From Hermatobates lingyangjiaoensis (Eukaryota; Arthropoda; Insecta; Hemiptera; Hermatobatidae), in contig JAPFBL010001930.1 of the NCBI GenBank assembly GCA_026182355.1, positions 62,001-126,000 on the forward strand: 64,000 nucleotides of DNA, in the 5' to 3' direction. Below, in pieces: positions 1 to 12,569 of the stretch. Each line of letters begins with the position of its first letter. The stretch's first letter is position 1. The translations under genes and the position numbers were made by a program. The notes below the pieces were generated by a model. It saw only the letters and a program-made list of their open reading frames with translations, was not told the origin of the DNA and did no database searches.

Positions 1-64
1 ACTCACTGGCCGTCACGAACTCCTCTTCAGACCTGCTCCCTCCATCCTCCTTCCGCCACCAGTC
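1..64 (-). CDS. RhoGEF exon O: acidic tail of linker, runs off the window
   Basis: The acceptor GATTAG precedes GACTGGTGG; the frame stays open to the window edge (residues 748-768: DWWRKEDGG, then SEEEFVTASE). It accepts phase 0 from exon N. It is acidic and likely unstructured. The following DH domain is expected to the left of position 1. Confidence 0.65.
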
Positions 65-72
65 CTAATCAC

Positions 73-1104
73 ATACTCCTTATTACTTTGATAAAACAAG
101 CTGAGTGCATTTAAAAAGGGTCTATTTTTAGAGATTTATTTAAAGGGCAAATGAGATGTTGAATTTACTTAGTTTAGCTTGATATTGCAAATGTTAAAAA
201 AGAAAATGTGTATATCATGATTTATTATACGAAAATTAGTTTTACCACGCAAAGAAACTTTATAAGCATGCAAATAGATAATTCTCCATTTTTCATATTT
301 CCATCACTTCATTCCTTCACTGTATGTACTTTGATTCTTCAGTCTCTATATTGCATAGCCTATTCTGGTCACTGGTCAAAGGTTCACACTAGCCAAGGAA
401 ATTTTATTTTTTAATACAAGGGACAAGTAAAAGTGCCAGTTTTGCTTGTATCCCGCCACGTAAACTAATTTAGAGAATGAAGTGGTAAAAGGCCTAGATG
501 CCTGTCCACTAATTTGGCATGCACCTTGCTGTGCATGGCTAGATGACCCTTGACCCTTGAATTCTCCATTTTTAATGCATTCATAACGGATGTTAAATAT
601 GCAAATATCATTTTTTGCTAAATATTATTTGCTTTAAATATAATCGATGATTTGAAAAGCATATAAATGTATTTAAATTAAAGTTACTATGAAGGAAAAA
701 TAGGTAAAGAACATAAAGCGTTCATCTGCTTTAGGTTTGTATGCAATACCTTCAGCAGTATAGTTGTAATTTTTGGATATCCATCATCAAAGAGTGAGTT
801 GAGTACCTTTGGTCAAGGAATTATCCATCCGTCAATTATAATTAGTTTAATGTTCTTCTCTCAATAAAATCATCAATTAGTTCTTCATCAAATAGTAAGT
901 TTGAATATAGTAATGTTGAGTGTAAGTTATCCAGTTATTTCCTTTTACTAACAATCCACCCATCTAAATTTAACTCTATAATGCTTGAAACTTCAAATCA
1001 TTTTTTGTAACCTCAGGCCAATATGATGTCAGAAATGCAAGCAAATGTTTAAAATTTATGAAGTAATTAGCGTTATTGATTAGGGATTCGTGTAGAGGTG
1101 GAAG
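73..1104. other. Intron between exons N and O
   Basis: AT-rich intron sequence with no coding pattern or repeat I can name. Confidence 0.6.
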
Positions 1105-1110
1105 ACTGAC

Positions 1111-1278
1111 CGGTGAAGGGGAGCAAGGCGGGGGCGGACTGATGCTGTCGGGGGACGGGCTGGCGTGCAGAGACCTGCCGGCCGGCCAGCAGAGCGCCTC
1201 GTCCAGCTGGAGTGCCAGCTCAGTCACCTCGCTCACCTTCTTGTGAATCGCCTCCACGGCACTCCCGTTGTCGCCCAT
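1111..1278 (-). CDS. RhoGEF exon N: helix plus Ser/Pro-rich linker
   Basis: Fifty-six codons in phase 0 (residues 692-747), from acceptor GGGCAG to donor CCG|GTCAGT. The first 30 residues form a helix (EAIHKKVSEVTELALQLDEAL). The rest is Ser/Pro-rich (SPSPDSISPPPPCSPSP), a flexible segment expected before the DH domain. A stronger-looking acceptor (TTGCAG, 12 bases upstream) would break the frame, so the GGGCAG site is preferred. The opposite strand is also open here and is considered a shadow. Confidence 0.75.
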
Positions 1279-1454
1279 CTGCCCTTCCCTGCAACATGTT
1301 CCTCAGTCTACTTGTCGCAGTCACAAGAGCTCGACAAATACACAATCAACTATCATTAGACATGCAATCCAGCAATTCTCACCCATTCATCTTTAAAACA
1401 ACATTATTACTAACTTCAAATCACTTCTGCATAACCTTTGCAAGCTATTATAGA

Positions 1455-1630
1455 GTCTAATTTATATTAGAAATAGGTAAAACCATCATACCTCGTAAGA
1501 TGATCCTCGAGTTGGAGTAAGATGATCAGTAGGTTTGTTGCGATCGAAGATGGGCAACGTCCGAAAGCACTCCAACTCTAGGATCATCTTACGAGGTATG
1601 ACGATTTTACCTATTTCTAATATAAATCAT
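1455..1630. repeat. Foldback/MITE-like inverted repeat
   Basis: Two arms of about 65 bases, near 1459-1526 and 1562-1628, are inverted copies differing at only a few positions (left arm TTTATATTAGAAATAGGTAA...; right arm ends in its complement). The short loop contains GATCGAAGATGGG. No coding capacity. It is a small non-autonomous inverted-repeat element in the intron between exons M and N. Confidence 0.75.
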
Positions 1631-1639
1631 ACTAACCTC

Positions 1640-2990
1640 AGTGGTATTAACAATATGCATGTATTATAGAGTCAATAAGAGTGGCTCCCTTTCATAGCTC
1701 GAAGGGTTTAGAATCGATTCCTCAGAGATTATAAGTGTAGCCTTAAGTTCACTAATTATCTGGTAAGCATGAACTATGCCGAGTGTATCACCCAATGTCC
1801 AACAAATAAATGAACGCTTCGCAGCAACTGACTCAGTTCACCTTACATGATTAGACTATGGTGATAGTTTTGTTTAATAAGTTAATTTCTTTATATCGTT
1901 TATAAAATATTATAAAATTCAATATTTATAGAATTAAAACAGGTTTACAATATTCCCAGAACATGTCAAGAGATGCAGAGATTATGCTCACATCTTTTCA
2001 TTGTAGCAGATTATTCTTCTAAAAGAAAACCATGATAGCCGGAATGCTTATATTTGTGAATAAACTACTGAATAGACATAAACACAGAAACAACTGTGCT
2101 TATATCACAGACATAAACCATTTGAATAATATTAAAATCTAAAAGGAAATGATATTTGAGAAGAAATTACACTGATGATTTAGATGTAGAAGATAAGCAG
2201 ATAAATTTGTCTTCAGTATTACCGTTTTGAAGGAGGTTAATAAAAACTGATTGGTCGTTTGCCTCCAATGTAAATAAAGTTGATAATCACTTTATTCAAA
2301 TTATAGAAACAACTTTTATAATTATTATTTAATGGATTGAAAAATCAATATATTTATCATTTTCAATCAGTTACTGAGAAACAGTTTCATACTTTATTAT
2401 TCTAATCACTGTCTCATATCTATATACTGACAGCTAGATTTAAACTTAATGGTAAAACGAAAAGTCTGGCCCAAACTAGAAATATAAGCACAACGGCCCT
2501 ATAAATAATAAATGCTTCAATACTATTTTAATAGATTACACAGAAATAAACTTTCTTTCTTGTTCCAACGAACTAAAAGATAACCTAAAATTTTAAAGAT
2601 CCACACATATTAAAATAGAGTAAATATACCAAAATTAGAGTTATATTTAGTATTGAATAATTTCTTCCCAATAGAGAAGTTTTACATACGGGTCACTGAA
2701 CTATGGTTCCAGAACTTAAAATACCATTATATAAAAATAGATCTCATGCCTACATTTCATAGAACGACACTTGGAGACATTACTTTGTGTTTCTACCATA
2801 TTGTCATGACTTGGGTACTAACAAAAAAAAGAGAAGAATAAATAAAGAAATAAAGTTGAGTAATACGAATTTTTATAATAAACAATTTTTGAAAAATCAG
2901 TTTTAATCTTTTACATTTCTTTTTAACATATTTTTTTAATCCTTTTACTAAATATAAATAATAAGTAGTTAAAAATAAAATTTAAAAATA
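1640..2990. other. Intron sequence, nothing recognised
   Basis: AT-rich. One short ORF near 2653-2841 has no recognisable motif or coding bias and is treated as chance. Confidence 0.5.
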
Positions 2991-2994
2991 TAGT

Positions 2995-3520
2995 GGGCTA
3001 CTCATTACTTGTGCAATCTGTTATAGTTTGGTATTTACTCATTATGGGGGATTTCAAAATTCTTTCGTTTGAAGACGTAATATTTTTTGAAATTCCCCAA
3101 CATAGTGGACTGTTTCTCAAACAGGTTTCTCCAGTAGTATAAATATTTTCATACTTTCTGTTAAAGTAAATATTGTGTACTAAAAGATTTGCTTATTCAT
3201 GTTGTACACGATTAAACAGTAACTTGGAAAAAAATACTAAATGGCTTTTAGTATGAGAATAAAACTGTATCTTTAATACTGCTCCTTATAATATATAATA
3301 TATATATATGTAAATTTTGGTAGCAGTTCTTCCTGTATACATACATTGTTAAAAATTAGACCATATTTAGCTGAAACTTGCATTTTCATAAGTTTCTCGA
3401 GTTTGCGAAATAACGATTTTGTTACTGTATCCACAGAATATAGTAAGATACCAATCGACATGCTAAATGAACACATGTTTCTGCTGTCTTCAGCCATTAT
3501 CAAGAAATGAATGAATTTTG
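2995..3520 (-). pseudogene. Penelope-like element fragment, N-terminal module
   Basis: Reading leftwards, a hammerhead-like motif (3473-3504) is followed by a frame with FRKLEKLMKMQVSAKYG--FNNVC--EELLP-FTYIYI, closely matching the plus-strand block at 44308-44502. It stops at a (TA)n run near 3290-3310. The left part (about 3005-3110) matches the left end of the PLE piece at 41995-42060 (GTGCAATC, TTGGTATTTACTCATT) and has its own inverted GGGGATTTCAAAA/TTTTGAAATTCCCC arms. It is internally deleted, with no RT core. Confidence 0.7.
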
Positions 3521-3779
3521 AAGTTTAAAGCTTATATGAGCTTTTAAAACTTGTATTTTTGTTGAAAATTCGATATGCAAATTTAGGCCAAAGCGCAATT
3601 TAAAGCATTCATTACACTCTATATTTACTACTTGTGTCCTGGAGTTGTTCTGGCTCCAAGAAAAATATGCACCTCCTCAAGAGCTCTTAACCCAATACAC
3701 CCCAAGTTTTTAATTTTGCAAATTTCATGTAAATTTTTTCACAGGTTGTGAAAATCCAATTCCCGGACAAACCCACTGA

Positions 3780-4175
3780 CCAACAGACCATGACATTTGC
3801 CTAAAACCAATGAAATCCATAGATAGTTACATCACCCAACTTACTATTAATGAAGACAACAAATTACCTACTCATCCAAACCTCCTTGTACAAGCTGCCA
3901 CTCCTGTCACTGCCACCAACCTTCCTCAACCTCACTAAACAATTACATCATTCACTAACCATTTTTCTAACTCATGACTAAAAACATTGAAAAATATGAC
4001 TAACAAGATGAAATGACCAATAATACGACGGACCAATTACTATACAGACGAACTTAATATCCGACATGAATTATAGTAATTAAGCAGTTGAAGGCCTCTG
4101 GTTTGAATTGCTGGTTATGACGTGCACTATAATGCCTAGATTTATTCGTTGGTCGCTGGAAATGAATAATCAGAA
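3780..4175 (+). pseudogene. 3' end of a jockey-like LINE
   Basis: This piece matches the end of the LINE at 31078-32410: ESIDSYIT-LT-NEDNKL-THPNLLVQ, an NLPQPH stop, and a 3' untranslated region ending with GTGCACTATA and TTCGTTGGTCG. The 5' part is missing, as usual for 5'-truncated non-LTR insertions. Confidence 0.75.
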
Positions 4176-4179
4176 CTGT

Positions 4180-6085
4180 TACACCTTTAGAACTTGGAAT
4201 GTTTGATAGCTGTGCGTAAGTGCATAAGTCTGATCACGTTGCAAGTGGTAGCATGGATACTATATCATCCCACTGTCCTTGTTTGATGACATCATTATTT
4301 TAGGCCATTTATATTCTCGAAGAGTAAACAGATGGTTACATAATAAATCTCACATAAGTTTTTTCATAATAAACATTACTATATTTCAGTCCTAAGTTCT
4401 ACAATTCAACAATAATTGAACAAGAGATGAATATAAAATTATTTTTTTGTACATTTTACGCATTTTTTTAAGTAAAAATGAAGTTAAAAATACAGCTCTT
4501 GAAAGCAGTTTCCATTAATGTCAATATTGATCCTGACAAACTAGAATGTCAGTAAATGAAGAAGATCTGTTAAACTATCCAACATACAGGTATTTAAAAA
4601 AATATTTGTGCTTTTATAGACAGTCCTCAAATAAAGACAGTGGGACATAATGGGTTAAACAAGTATTGTAGTTCTGCCAGGATTCTGTTTAAGGATTCAT
4701 ACACGGGAATAGTAATTAATAACAAGAATATGAGAATCAGCGTGAGTAGTAATATGTACGTTGCCGCATAGGCAAGTGAATAGTTGCTACTAGTTTACAT
4801 TATTTTCAGCTTTGTTGAATCCAAACCAACATAAAAAGCATGATTATGATAGTAATCTACTTGGTAGACGAAGTTAACATGAGTGGAAGAGAATTGAAGT
4901 GATGTAAAGGCACCTCTTTATTGCAAGAGGTTGATTACAACCAAGAGTTTGTGAGAAGTAGTCAAAAAAAGGAATTGATAGCACGATGCTTGGAAAAGGA
5001 ATAAGATATTATGGAACAGAATTCTTTTATAACATTATTTAGTTTGTGAACTCCAAGGCAAATGGGAGTGGAAGAATATTTACTTACCTCAATTCCTCGG
5101 TGGAGACCAGTGATGTACGTATATTTGCCGACAGAATGTGATTGTCATTTGGCACATTTGAATTTCAATCCACGGTCTTGCTGATTACAGTAATTGTTGT
5201 GTATACAAATTGACTGGAATCTCTGGATAGTCTTTTTAATATAAGGAAGATGACATCTATTTTAATAAAGATACTGGTGTGTGATTGTAGATTAAATGTG
5301 AACTTAGTTGAAGAAACAACCCTATTCAACAATAGAGGAAAAAATTAGCCTTTTGGGTACTTAAGAGGTGTAAAAAATGCAGCAGCATTTTGGAAGTCTA
5401 ACTGGAAAAGTTCTTATTTAAATTTACCATAGAGCCAATGAAAAAAACCTGTCAATGTAAAGGGTAAAAAAAAGAAGGAGAAATTATTACCTGGCATGGA
5501 CATCTTAAATAACATTTAGCCAAAACAAATTTGAAAAGGAAGGAGCCATGGTTGTACCCATTACAGTCCTTTAGCATTGGAGGTGATAAAAACATTCAAA
5601 CAGAAAGGTTTGAATTTATAAAAGATAAAATCATACAGGGTTATCAGAAAATTAGTGGAAAGACTATTAAAAGGAAATATCCAAATCAAAACACACATAA
5701 CCTCAGAATGTCCTATGGAAGTTGGAATTATAGGAATTCAATTATAAGATTTAAATTAAATATAATTCTAAGGAATTAAAAGATCTTGAGAATTATAGAA
5801 TTTATAGTAAGGAGAGCTATTGATAAAAACTGTGTAAACAAGATATCAATGAACCAATAAAGTGTAATGTACTTTATGGTAAGTGGTTGATTATACCCAA
5901 GATTTTGTAAAAAGTAGTCAATAAAAGGTTGATAATCACTCGGAACACTAATGATGGCTAGAATCAATGAGTCTTCTGGATGGTGGAGAATCAGAAGTCT
6001 CGAAAGGTTTGCAGTTAGGTGGTAGATTTAAAATAGGACACTAGTCAAGAAAAAGAATTACTGACAGAAAATAATGAGGAGAAAG
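4180..6085. other. Intron sequence with a weak internal repeat
   Basis: About 4920-4975 and 5880-5940 share a diverged GGTTGATTA-(N)-CCAAGA-TTTGT-(N)-AAGTAGTCAA string, suggesting fragments of one unknown element. An ORF at 5531-5779 between them is Lys-rich and unrecognised. Confidence 0.35.
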
Positions 6086-6092
6086 TAATAAA

Positions 6093-6129
<37 letters not shown>
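6093..6129. repeat. (GT)n/(GA)n microsatellite
   Basis: About ten GT units followed directly by about ten GA units. Confidence 0.95.
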
Positions 6130-7160
6130 TGTAAACGTGGTGGGACTTTTACCTGTTCCGTGTGCTTACACGTATGGTTTGTTTACATTTTCAAAAAATG
6201 GTTAACAACAGATCAGTTCACCAACATTGAATTAAATCCTTTTAAGTCTTTGTCTTCTTTTAGAAATAAGGTTCATTTTGAAAAGAATTTTGAGAAGTTT
6301 ATTATTTATATTAAATAAATTAGAACTGTGTGGACAAAAACATGCCTGTGCATAACACAAGCAAATGCCTCTAGCGTTCACTACACTCCTTGTAATCTCA
6401 AGCCATTCAGTATACTTACACAACTCAGTAAATTTAGACAAGCGACTGTAAACTGTTTAAAGTACAAACACTAAGTTATAGAAATCAAGATATAATAAAT
6501 AACGACAGGAAAAAAAGTAACTTTGAATATTTGCACTAAAGTTGAAAACATTAAAATGAATATTCTTCATAAGAAATCCAAGTTTATTTTTGAGAATATT
6601 TTCCAGAAGGAGTGTAAATGTATCTTACTGTTCTACTCATCAAAAGAAGTAAATATCATGGGAAAAAAATAAATTTAATTTATTTTAAAAAGGATAATGA
6701 ATAATGAAGTATCAATCATTAACCTGCTCTATTTCCATAAGTCATTATGTTATTTCAAATCAATATGAGTGCTTTATTAACTGTATAATTGGTATTTCTA
6801 TCATAAATAAATATAACAAACATGTTTTGCAGTAAGGTAAGTTTAATGGGCGTTTGATGTCAAAAGGGTGTTAGCAATTCTTAGCTGGATGACATGTTCG
6901 AACAATCGAGTACCTTCTGCATTAAAGCATAGTCAACAGCGTGTTATATGTATGTTATGCCGGCATTTATCAATAAATGAAGATAGAATAAGTTATTTCA
7001 GTATAACTAGAGTTATTTATTTATATTATGATCTATGTTAATCTGCAGTAATGCAGAAATAAAACACATTTATAAAACATGCACATATTAATAATGAACA
7101 GATTGTGGGAGAAAGTAGAGATGGACAAAGACAGAATAGTTGTAAGGGTGGCGGGGCATT
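6130..7160. other. Intron sequence, nothing recognised
   Basis: AT-rich, with no motif or repeat that I can assign. Confidence 0.5.
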
Positions 7161-7162
7161 AC

Positions 7163-7264
7163 CTGGGACACTACGGAGATGAACTCGAACGGGACACTGG
7201 ACAGTCGCCACCCACGCACGCCGCGAATAGTAGACACTTCCCCCTCCAGACTGACTGGGCGACC
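7163..7264 (-). CDS. RhoGEF exon M: linker exon (probable)
   Basis: A 34-codon phase-0 block between an ATTAG acceptor and a CAG|GTAATG donor (residues 658-691), beginning GRPVSLEGEVSTIRG and ending FEFISVVSQ. It is GC-rich compared with its surroundings and keeps the frame between exons L and N. I recognise no domain in it. Because the polypyrimidine tract is weak and both neighbours are phase 0, it could be an alternatively used exon or a chance open block. Confidence 0.5.
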
Positions 7265-7269
7265 CTAAT

Positions 7270-8080
7270 GTTCAAGCACCAGTCGCTGCTTACTTATCAC
7301 AACTTAATACTTGTTCTGTCAGACGAAAGACTGCTGTTGCGCACAGTTTTCACGTAAAAGTTGAACTCAACAGGCGGGACAGGAGCAGGTGCAGGTCAAC
7401 TAGTGCATGCGCACAAGCAAAACACAAGGAACACCAACCTAAATCATTTTGAAGATTGTATTGCAGAATGACCTATTTTAGGATTTATTATCATTCAACC
7501 AGGTTGAATTCATTCTAATATTATCTCACAGTTATTATAAAATTATAGAACTGAAAAATAATTACAAATATAATTTATAAAAATTACTATTTTAAAAACC
7601 TCTTTCACGCTTTCCACAAACCGATTTCTATATTCTAACATTTCTACTAAAATCACACAATAAAAATTACTGCTTAATAACGTCGATAGGATATTAGTGA
7701 CCACCTAAGCTTTGCCAATGTGAACAATAATAAAGTCTTCGACATTGATTTTGATAAACTTGACAGTAAATACTTTAATTTTTATAGGACAGAAAGAAAA
7801 AGGTGTCCTTGTGAATATTTATACTGTTATAATATTCTTTATAGTTGCCAAAGCCGTAAATGAATTAGGCTGAAGGACTTTCTTTTTTAAGTAAATATAT
7901 TCATTTAGCAATGAATATTATTATCACTGTTGTTCTATTGCAAGCAACAACAACTTATATTCTTAACTTGCAATCTTCCCTGGCATTTGCTCATTTAAAA
8001 AATACTATTAATAATACTAATAATAATAATTAAATTGTTAGTTATGTTTTTGTTTTGAAATGCTGTATATATGCTCGTTC
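7270..8080. other. Intron sequence, nothing recognised
   Basis: AT-rich, with no supported feature. Confidence 0.5.
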
Positions 8081-8082
8081 TT

Positions 8083-8240
8083 TCAGTACTGTAGAGAATC
8101 TAAGCTACATATCAGGTGAACCGGATTATTACGGTTATGCGCATGAATTTAGAAGGAAATAATTTTTAGCAATCACTATTAATCCGGTAATGGGGCCTAT
8201 GCATAACTAAAGTGGATGTTGAATTACAAATAACCTAAAT
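8083..8240 (+). repeat. Diverged dispersed repeat (paralogue of 41857-42655)
   Basis: TGTAGAGAATCTAAGCTACAT-TCAGGTGAA and the later ATGAATTTAGAA, GCATAACTAAAGTGGATGTTG blocks match, in the same order, the sequences that flank the PLE insertion at 41993-42577. I cannot name the family. Confidence 0.5.
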
Positions 8241-8249
8241 TTTCTTATC

Positions 8250-10120
8250 CTAGAACTGTAGTAAGCATACAAGTGTGTTGCTAATAAGAAACAGTAACCT
8301 TTTATTATATTATTGTTTTTAATTTGACAATTGCTGTAAAGTGAAATGAGTGAATATTATCAGATCTGCAACTCAAATGTCAAAATGTAAATGCATGTCA
8401 AAATGTAAAAAAAATCAAAAATCAATTTTACCGTTTTTGTTAAAATTTTGATATCATAGATGAGAAGTTTAAATGCAAAGATTTCCAATCGAGTGTATAC
8501 CGTTAAATTTTCTCGAAATCATTTGTTTTCAAAATGTTTTAAAACAAATATTTCATAATCAGTTTCTATATATTTTATTGCTTACAACTTTTACAGATTT
8601 AGACGTAGACGCGATGAGAAAAGCTATCCATATTGTGCTTTTTGGGAAAACATTAAGGATACAACTTTGTTATATTAATCACATAGATTCAGGAAAAGCG
8701 GTCCGTTAAAATGATGGAAATAAAGTGCAGATATGGGGCTTCTGATAAATTAACATCTTTTTTTTTAAATTATACGCAACTTACCTTTTTAAGACTCTTT
8801 ACAGGAAAACATAACCAGCATAATTTGCAAAAAAATGGGGCCCATTTCATTCAAATTACTTATGATTTTATAGTGCGAACGAACACACAGACAGGAAAAT
8901 AAAGAAGCTTTCTGTCTGAAGCTAAGTGGATGTTGGATCAGTTATTCTTTTTCAGTTAGTTTACGTAATTTATATCGATGAAAGAAGCTGAAAGATTCTA
9001 TAAATCTTTAATACTACAAATTAATATTGTAATTGTAAATATTGAAATTGATAATTTTAACAAATTATTAATTAAATTCAATTTTAATTAAATACTGTAT
9101 GAAAATAATTTAATATTTTCCAATAATTACTAAATTGTTGTTATTTAATTATTAAATGAAATAATTATGAAATAATTAAAATCTATTTTTTTTTTCAGTT
9201 ATGAATATATGAATAGAGTATCTCCTATAAGCGGGAGTTACGTTACCGTCCCGTCCCGTGAATCCTAAAAATCTGGGAATTATCGATATACCTTTATAAA
9301 GTCTATGTATCATATTCCCAATTATATCCTAAAATGTCTAAAATATGCTTCCCAAACACTTCCTAGGCTGTACAATATTTATTATTACAGTAATAATGTA
9401 GTCATTTGGAGTATTGATAAATTAAAAAAATAATAATGTAGAACAATTATTTTCAAATTATTTGCCAAATATATCATCATCTTTCTTTTCTAATTTTTTA
9501 TTTATATTTACTGACATTTTAAAAATATTTACTAGTTAGGGTAAACACCAGAGCGTTTTACGAAAAAAACGGTTAAGTAATGCATGAAATTTCTGAAATT
9601 TAGCAAAATCGGGAGTGTATAGGGTTGCAAACGGTAAACAACGAATAGGTGAGGGTTTACTGAACCAATATTTGAAAGAAATTTGGTACATACATACTCG
9701 CCAAGAACATCATGTTTCTTATCATCTTAAATTTAAGTGTAGGAGCATAGCTGGTTTCCATTCAAATTTACCTCCTATGTTAAAGATATTTTTTTGTATT
9801 TATGTTTTAGTGTTTTAATGCAATCTTACCATGCAGCTTTTAAAAATAATTATTGCTCAAACGTGGTCTATTTTCTTTTAATAAAAACTTACCACAATAG
9901 AATTCCATGGTACTGAGAGTTTCATATTATTAAGATTGAAGAATGTCAATCTTCAATAGCGAAACATGTTTAGCAAAGAGGATACGTGTAAAGAGCTGCG
10001 AGTTCACATTGAACGTTATCTTTTTAAATGTATCATTTTTTAAACACTTATTTGTTTCAATTGCACTAAACACTTGAAATATGGATCTTACCTATTAAGA
10101 ATTATTAATGAAGAGCATTT
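8250..10120. other. AT-rich intron, nothing recognised
   Basis: Very AT-rich (notably 9000-9200), with several short ORFs lacking motifs. A GTCCCGTCCCGTG string at about 9250 is isolated. Confidence 0.45.
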
Positions 10121-10122
10121 AC

Positions 10123-12569
10123 AAAAAATCTGGAGTGGCCTACACTCTACTTTACTATAAGTAACTTAATGTCAAATTTCTTGAGTATATAAAACATAAC
10201 GTCTCATTTAAGCATAACGTAAACATCTAAATGGGATATAATTATTAGCCTGTCATTCCTGAGGTAGTACAGATAGTGATTGAAGGACATATCAATTTAT
10301 AAGCTTATTTTTGTACATCACAAATAATTTATTATTTGCAAATAATTTCATTAGTATAACTACAGCAGTAATAACATTTTTGAAAAACCAAAGTGAACAT
10401 TTCTTGAAACGAAATAGTATCCTACAAGAGAACATGGCTATTTGAACAGTAGATTTCTTACATCGTTTACTTGACATCCTTCTACATTGAATATTAATGT
10501 AAAATTTTCAAATTTGAAACAGTAAAATACTCTTTTTTTCTCTGAAAAACTTCTTAAACAGCGAAGAAAATGTTGTTTTAAGGTAATTTGTTAATTAAAG
10601 ATGTACGATAATTACAGTTATTAATCTCTAAACGAAAGATTAATATTTTGAATTATCTTTTACATTTCTGGTTTTTAACAGAATTATTATACTGGGAATT
10701 TTATGGCTTCTTAGTATTTAATAAGACCATTTTCCTTCCCCTTTGTCAAATAACATATATACGAATTTTTTTTTAATGAGTGTTATCATTTACCTGCACA
10801 ATATTATTCCTCTTACATCTCTTATAAGTCAATAATATATTTTCATTTTTCCATTAGAAACATCATGTTTATCTCAGTGGATTCGCTCAAAAAATTTCTA
10901 AATCAATGTAAACAATGTAAAAAATCTGGAGTGGCCTACACTCTACTTTACTATAAGTAACTTAATGTCAAATTTCTTGAGTATACAAAACATAACGTCT
11001 CATTTAAGCATAACGTAAACATCTAAATGGGATATAATTATTAGCCTGTCATTCCTGAGGTAGTACAAATAGTGATTGAAGGACATATCAATTTATAAGC
11101 TTATTTTTGTACATCACAAATAATTTATTATTTGCAAATAATTTCATTAGTATAACTACAGCAGTAATAACATTTTTGAAAAACCAAAGTGAACATTTCT
11201 TGAAACGAAATAGTATCCTACAAGAGAACATGGCTATTTGAACAGTAGATTTCTTACATCGTTTACTTGACATCCTTCTACATTGAATATTAATGTAAAA
11301 TTTTCAAATTTGAAACAGTAAAATACTCTTTTTTTCTCTGAAAAACTTCTTAAACAGCGAAGAAAATTTTGTTTTAAGGTGATTTGTTAATTAAAGATGT
11401 ACGATAATTACAGTTATTAATCTCTGAACGAAAGATTTCAATTTTGAGTATCTTTTCCATTTTTGGTTTTTACAGAATTATTATACTGGGCATTTTATAG
11501 CTTCTTAGTATTTAATTAGATCATTTTCCTTCCCCTTTGTCAAATAACATATATACGAATTTTTTTTTTAATGAGTGTTATCATTTACCTGCACAATATT
11601 ATTCCTCTTACATCTCTTATAAGTCAATAATATATTTTCATTTTTCCATTAAAAACATCAATTTTATCTCAGTGGATTCGCTCAAAAAATTTCTAACTCA
11701 ATGTAAACAATGTAAAAAATACAAAAAAATCGACAAGTATAGCAGGTGATCTCTTAGTCTAGAATAAACAAACAGTTTTTATATCGTTATTGCTCTTTCC
11801 CGTAATTGAAACTTCATGAATTTTTTTTTGTGAATTGCTAATTTTTTGTTCCATTTTTGGACTCATTTTCATTATTTTTTAACGAGCTGTTTAGCGTCAG
11901 AAAATCATTTTCTGAAAACACAAATCGTACTGTAACGCCCCTTTAGCGAAAGTAATTTAAAAAAAAAATATCTCAACTCATTCGCCATATAATGTTCTAT
12001 TTGTAGGCATAGTTTCATTTTGATCCGTCAAACAGTATGGCTTGTATCGCTCTCACAAGGTTTGAGATTGAATTATAAGTCAAAATTTTTACATTTTATT
12101 GAAAAAAAAATATTTCCTGTTGTCTTAAAATTCTGAATATATTTTTCGTTTGTTGCATTTGTAACTTCAAAGATAATGTCAAAATTTTAAAACTCTAGGG
12201 TTATCAGTTTAGGAGAAATAAATGTTTAAAAAAAAACGGTTTTTGGCAAAAAAAAGTGACTTTCCCATCATGCATAATTCTTCCCAAACAATAGGGATCT
12301 TCGTCTTTATGAGGCCCATTTTTGTGTAAAATATCAACTTGATCCATCAAAGATTCTGGACCGTAGCGTGGTAACAAGCAATGCTAACACACGCACCCAC
12401 CCACGCACCCACCCTCCCTCCCACCCACCCACCCACCCACCCACACACACACAGACATCATCGTAAAAACTTCATAAAACGACTTCTGGGACCTCAAAAC
12501 ATGTAATTCCGTCAAAATCTCGAGATCGAATTTTTTCACGATCACTATACTTTACTTATAGTAAAGTAA
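10123..12569 (+). mobile_element. Non-autonomous element 'TACTTTACT', long form with internal duplication
   Basis: The left end is AATCTGGAGTGGCCTACACTC followed by TACTTTACTATAAGTAA; the right end is an inverted match, TACTTTACTTATAGTAAAGTA, itself able to fold into a 9-bp hairpin with a 3-base loop. A CACC/CA microsatellite lies near the right end (about 12390-12450). The first 796 bases are repeated in tandem (10123 and 10919). Small ORFs in the two units are identical but unremarkable. No transposase is visible. Subterminal inverted repeats, an internal microsatellite and a 3' hairpin recall HINE/Helentron-type non-autonomous elements; this is inference. Confidence 0.8.
12390..12450. repeat. 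(CACC)n(CA)n microsatellite inside the TACTTTACT element
   Basis: A C/A tetranucleotide run followed by CA repeats. The same position in the copies at about 25222-25262 and 57958-57990 (complement) carries the same type of run, so it is an inherited part of the element. Confidence 0.9.

Noticed and set aside
11088..11273. 61-residue ORF, identical to one at 10292-10477
   Set aside because: Duplicate identity comes from the tandem repeat of a non-coding element; no motif and not conserved in the copy at 57840.
12390..12450. CRISPR-like or regulatory repeat
   Set aside because: It is a simple C/A microsatellite inside a transposable element and recurs at the same place in other copies.
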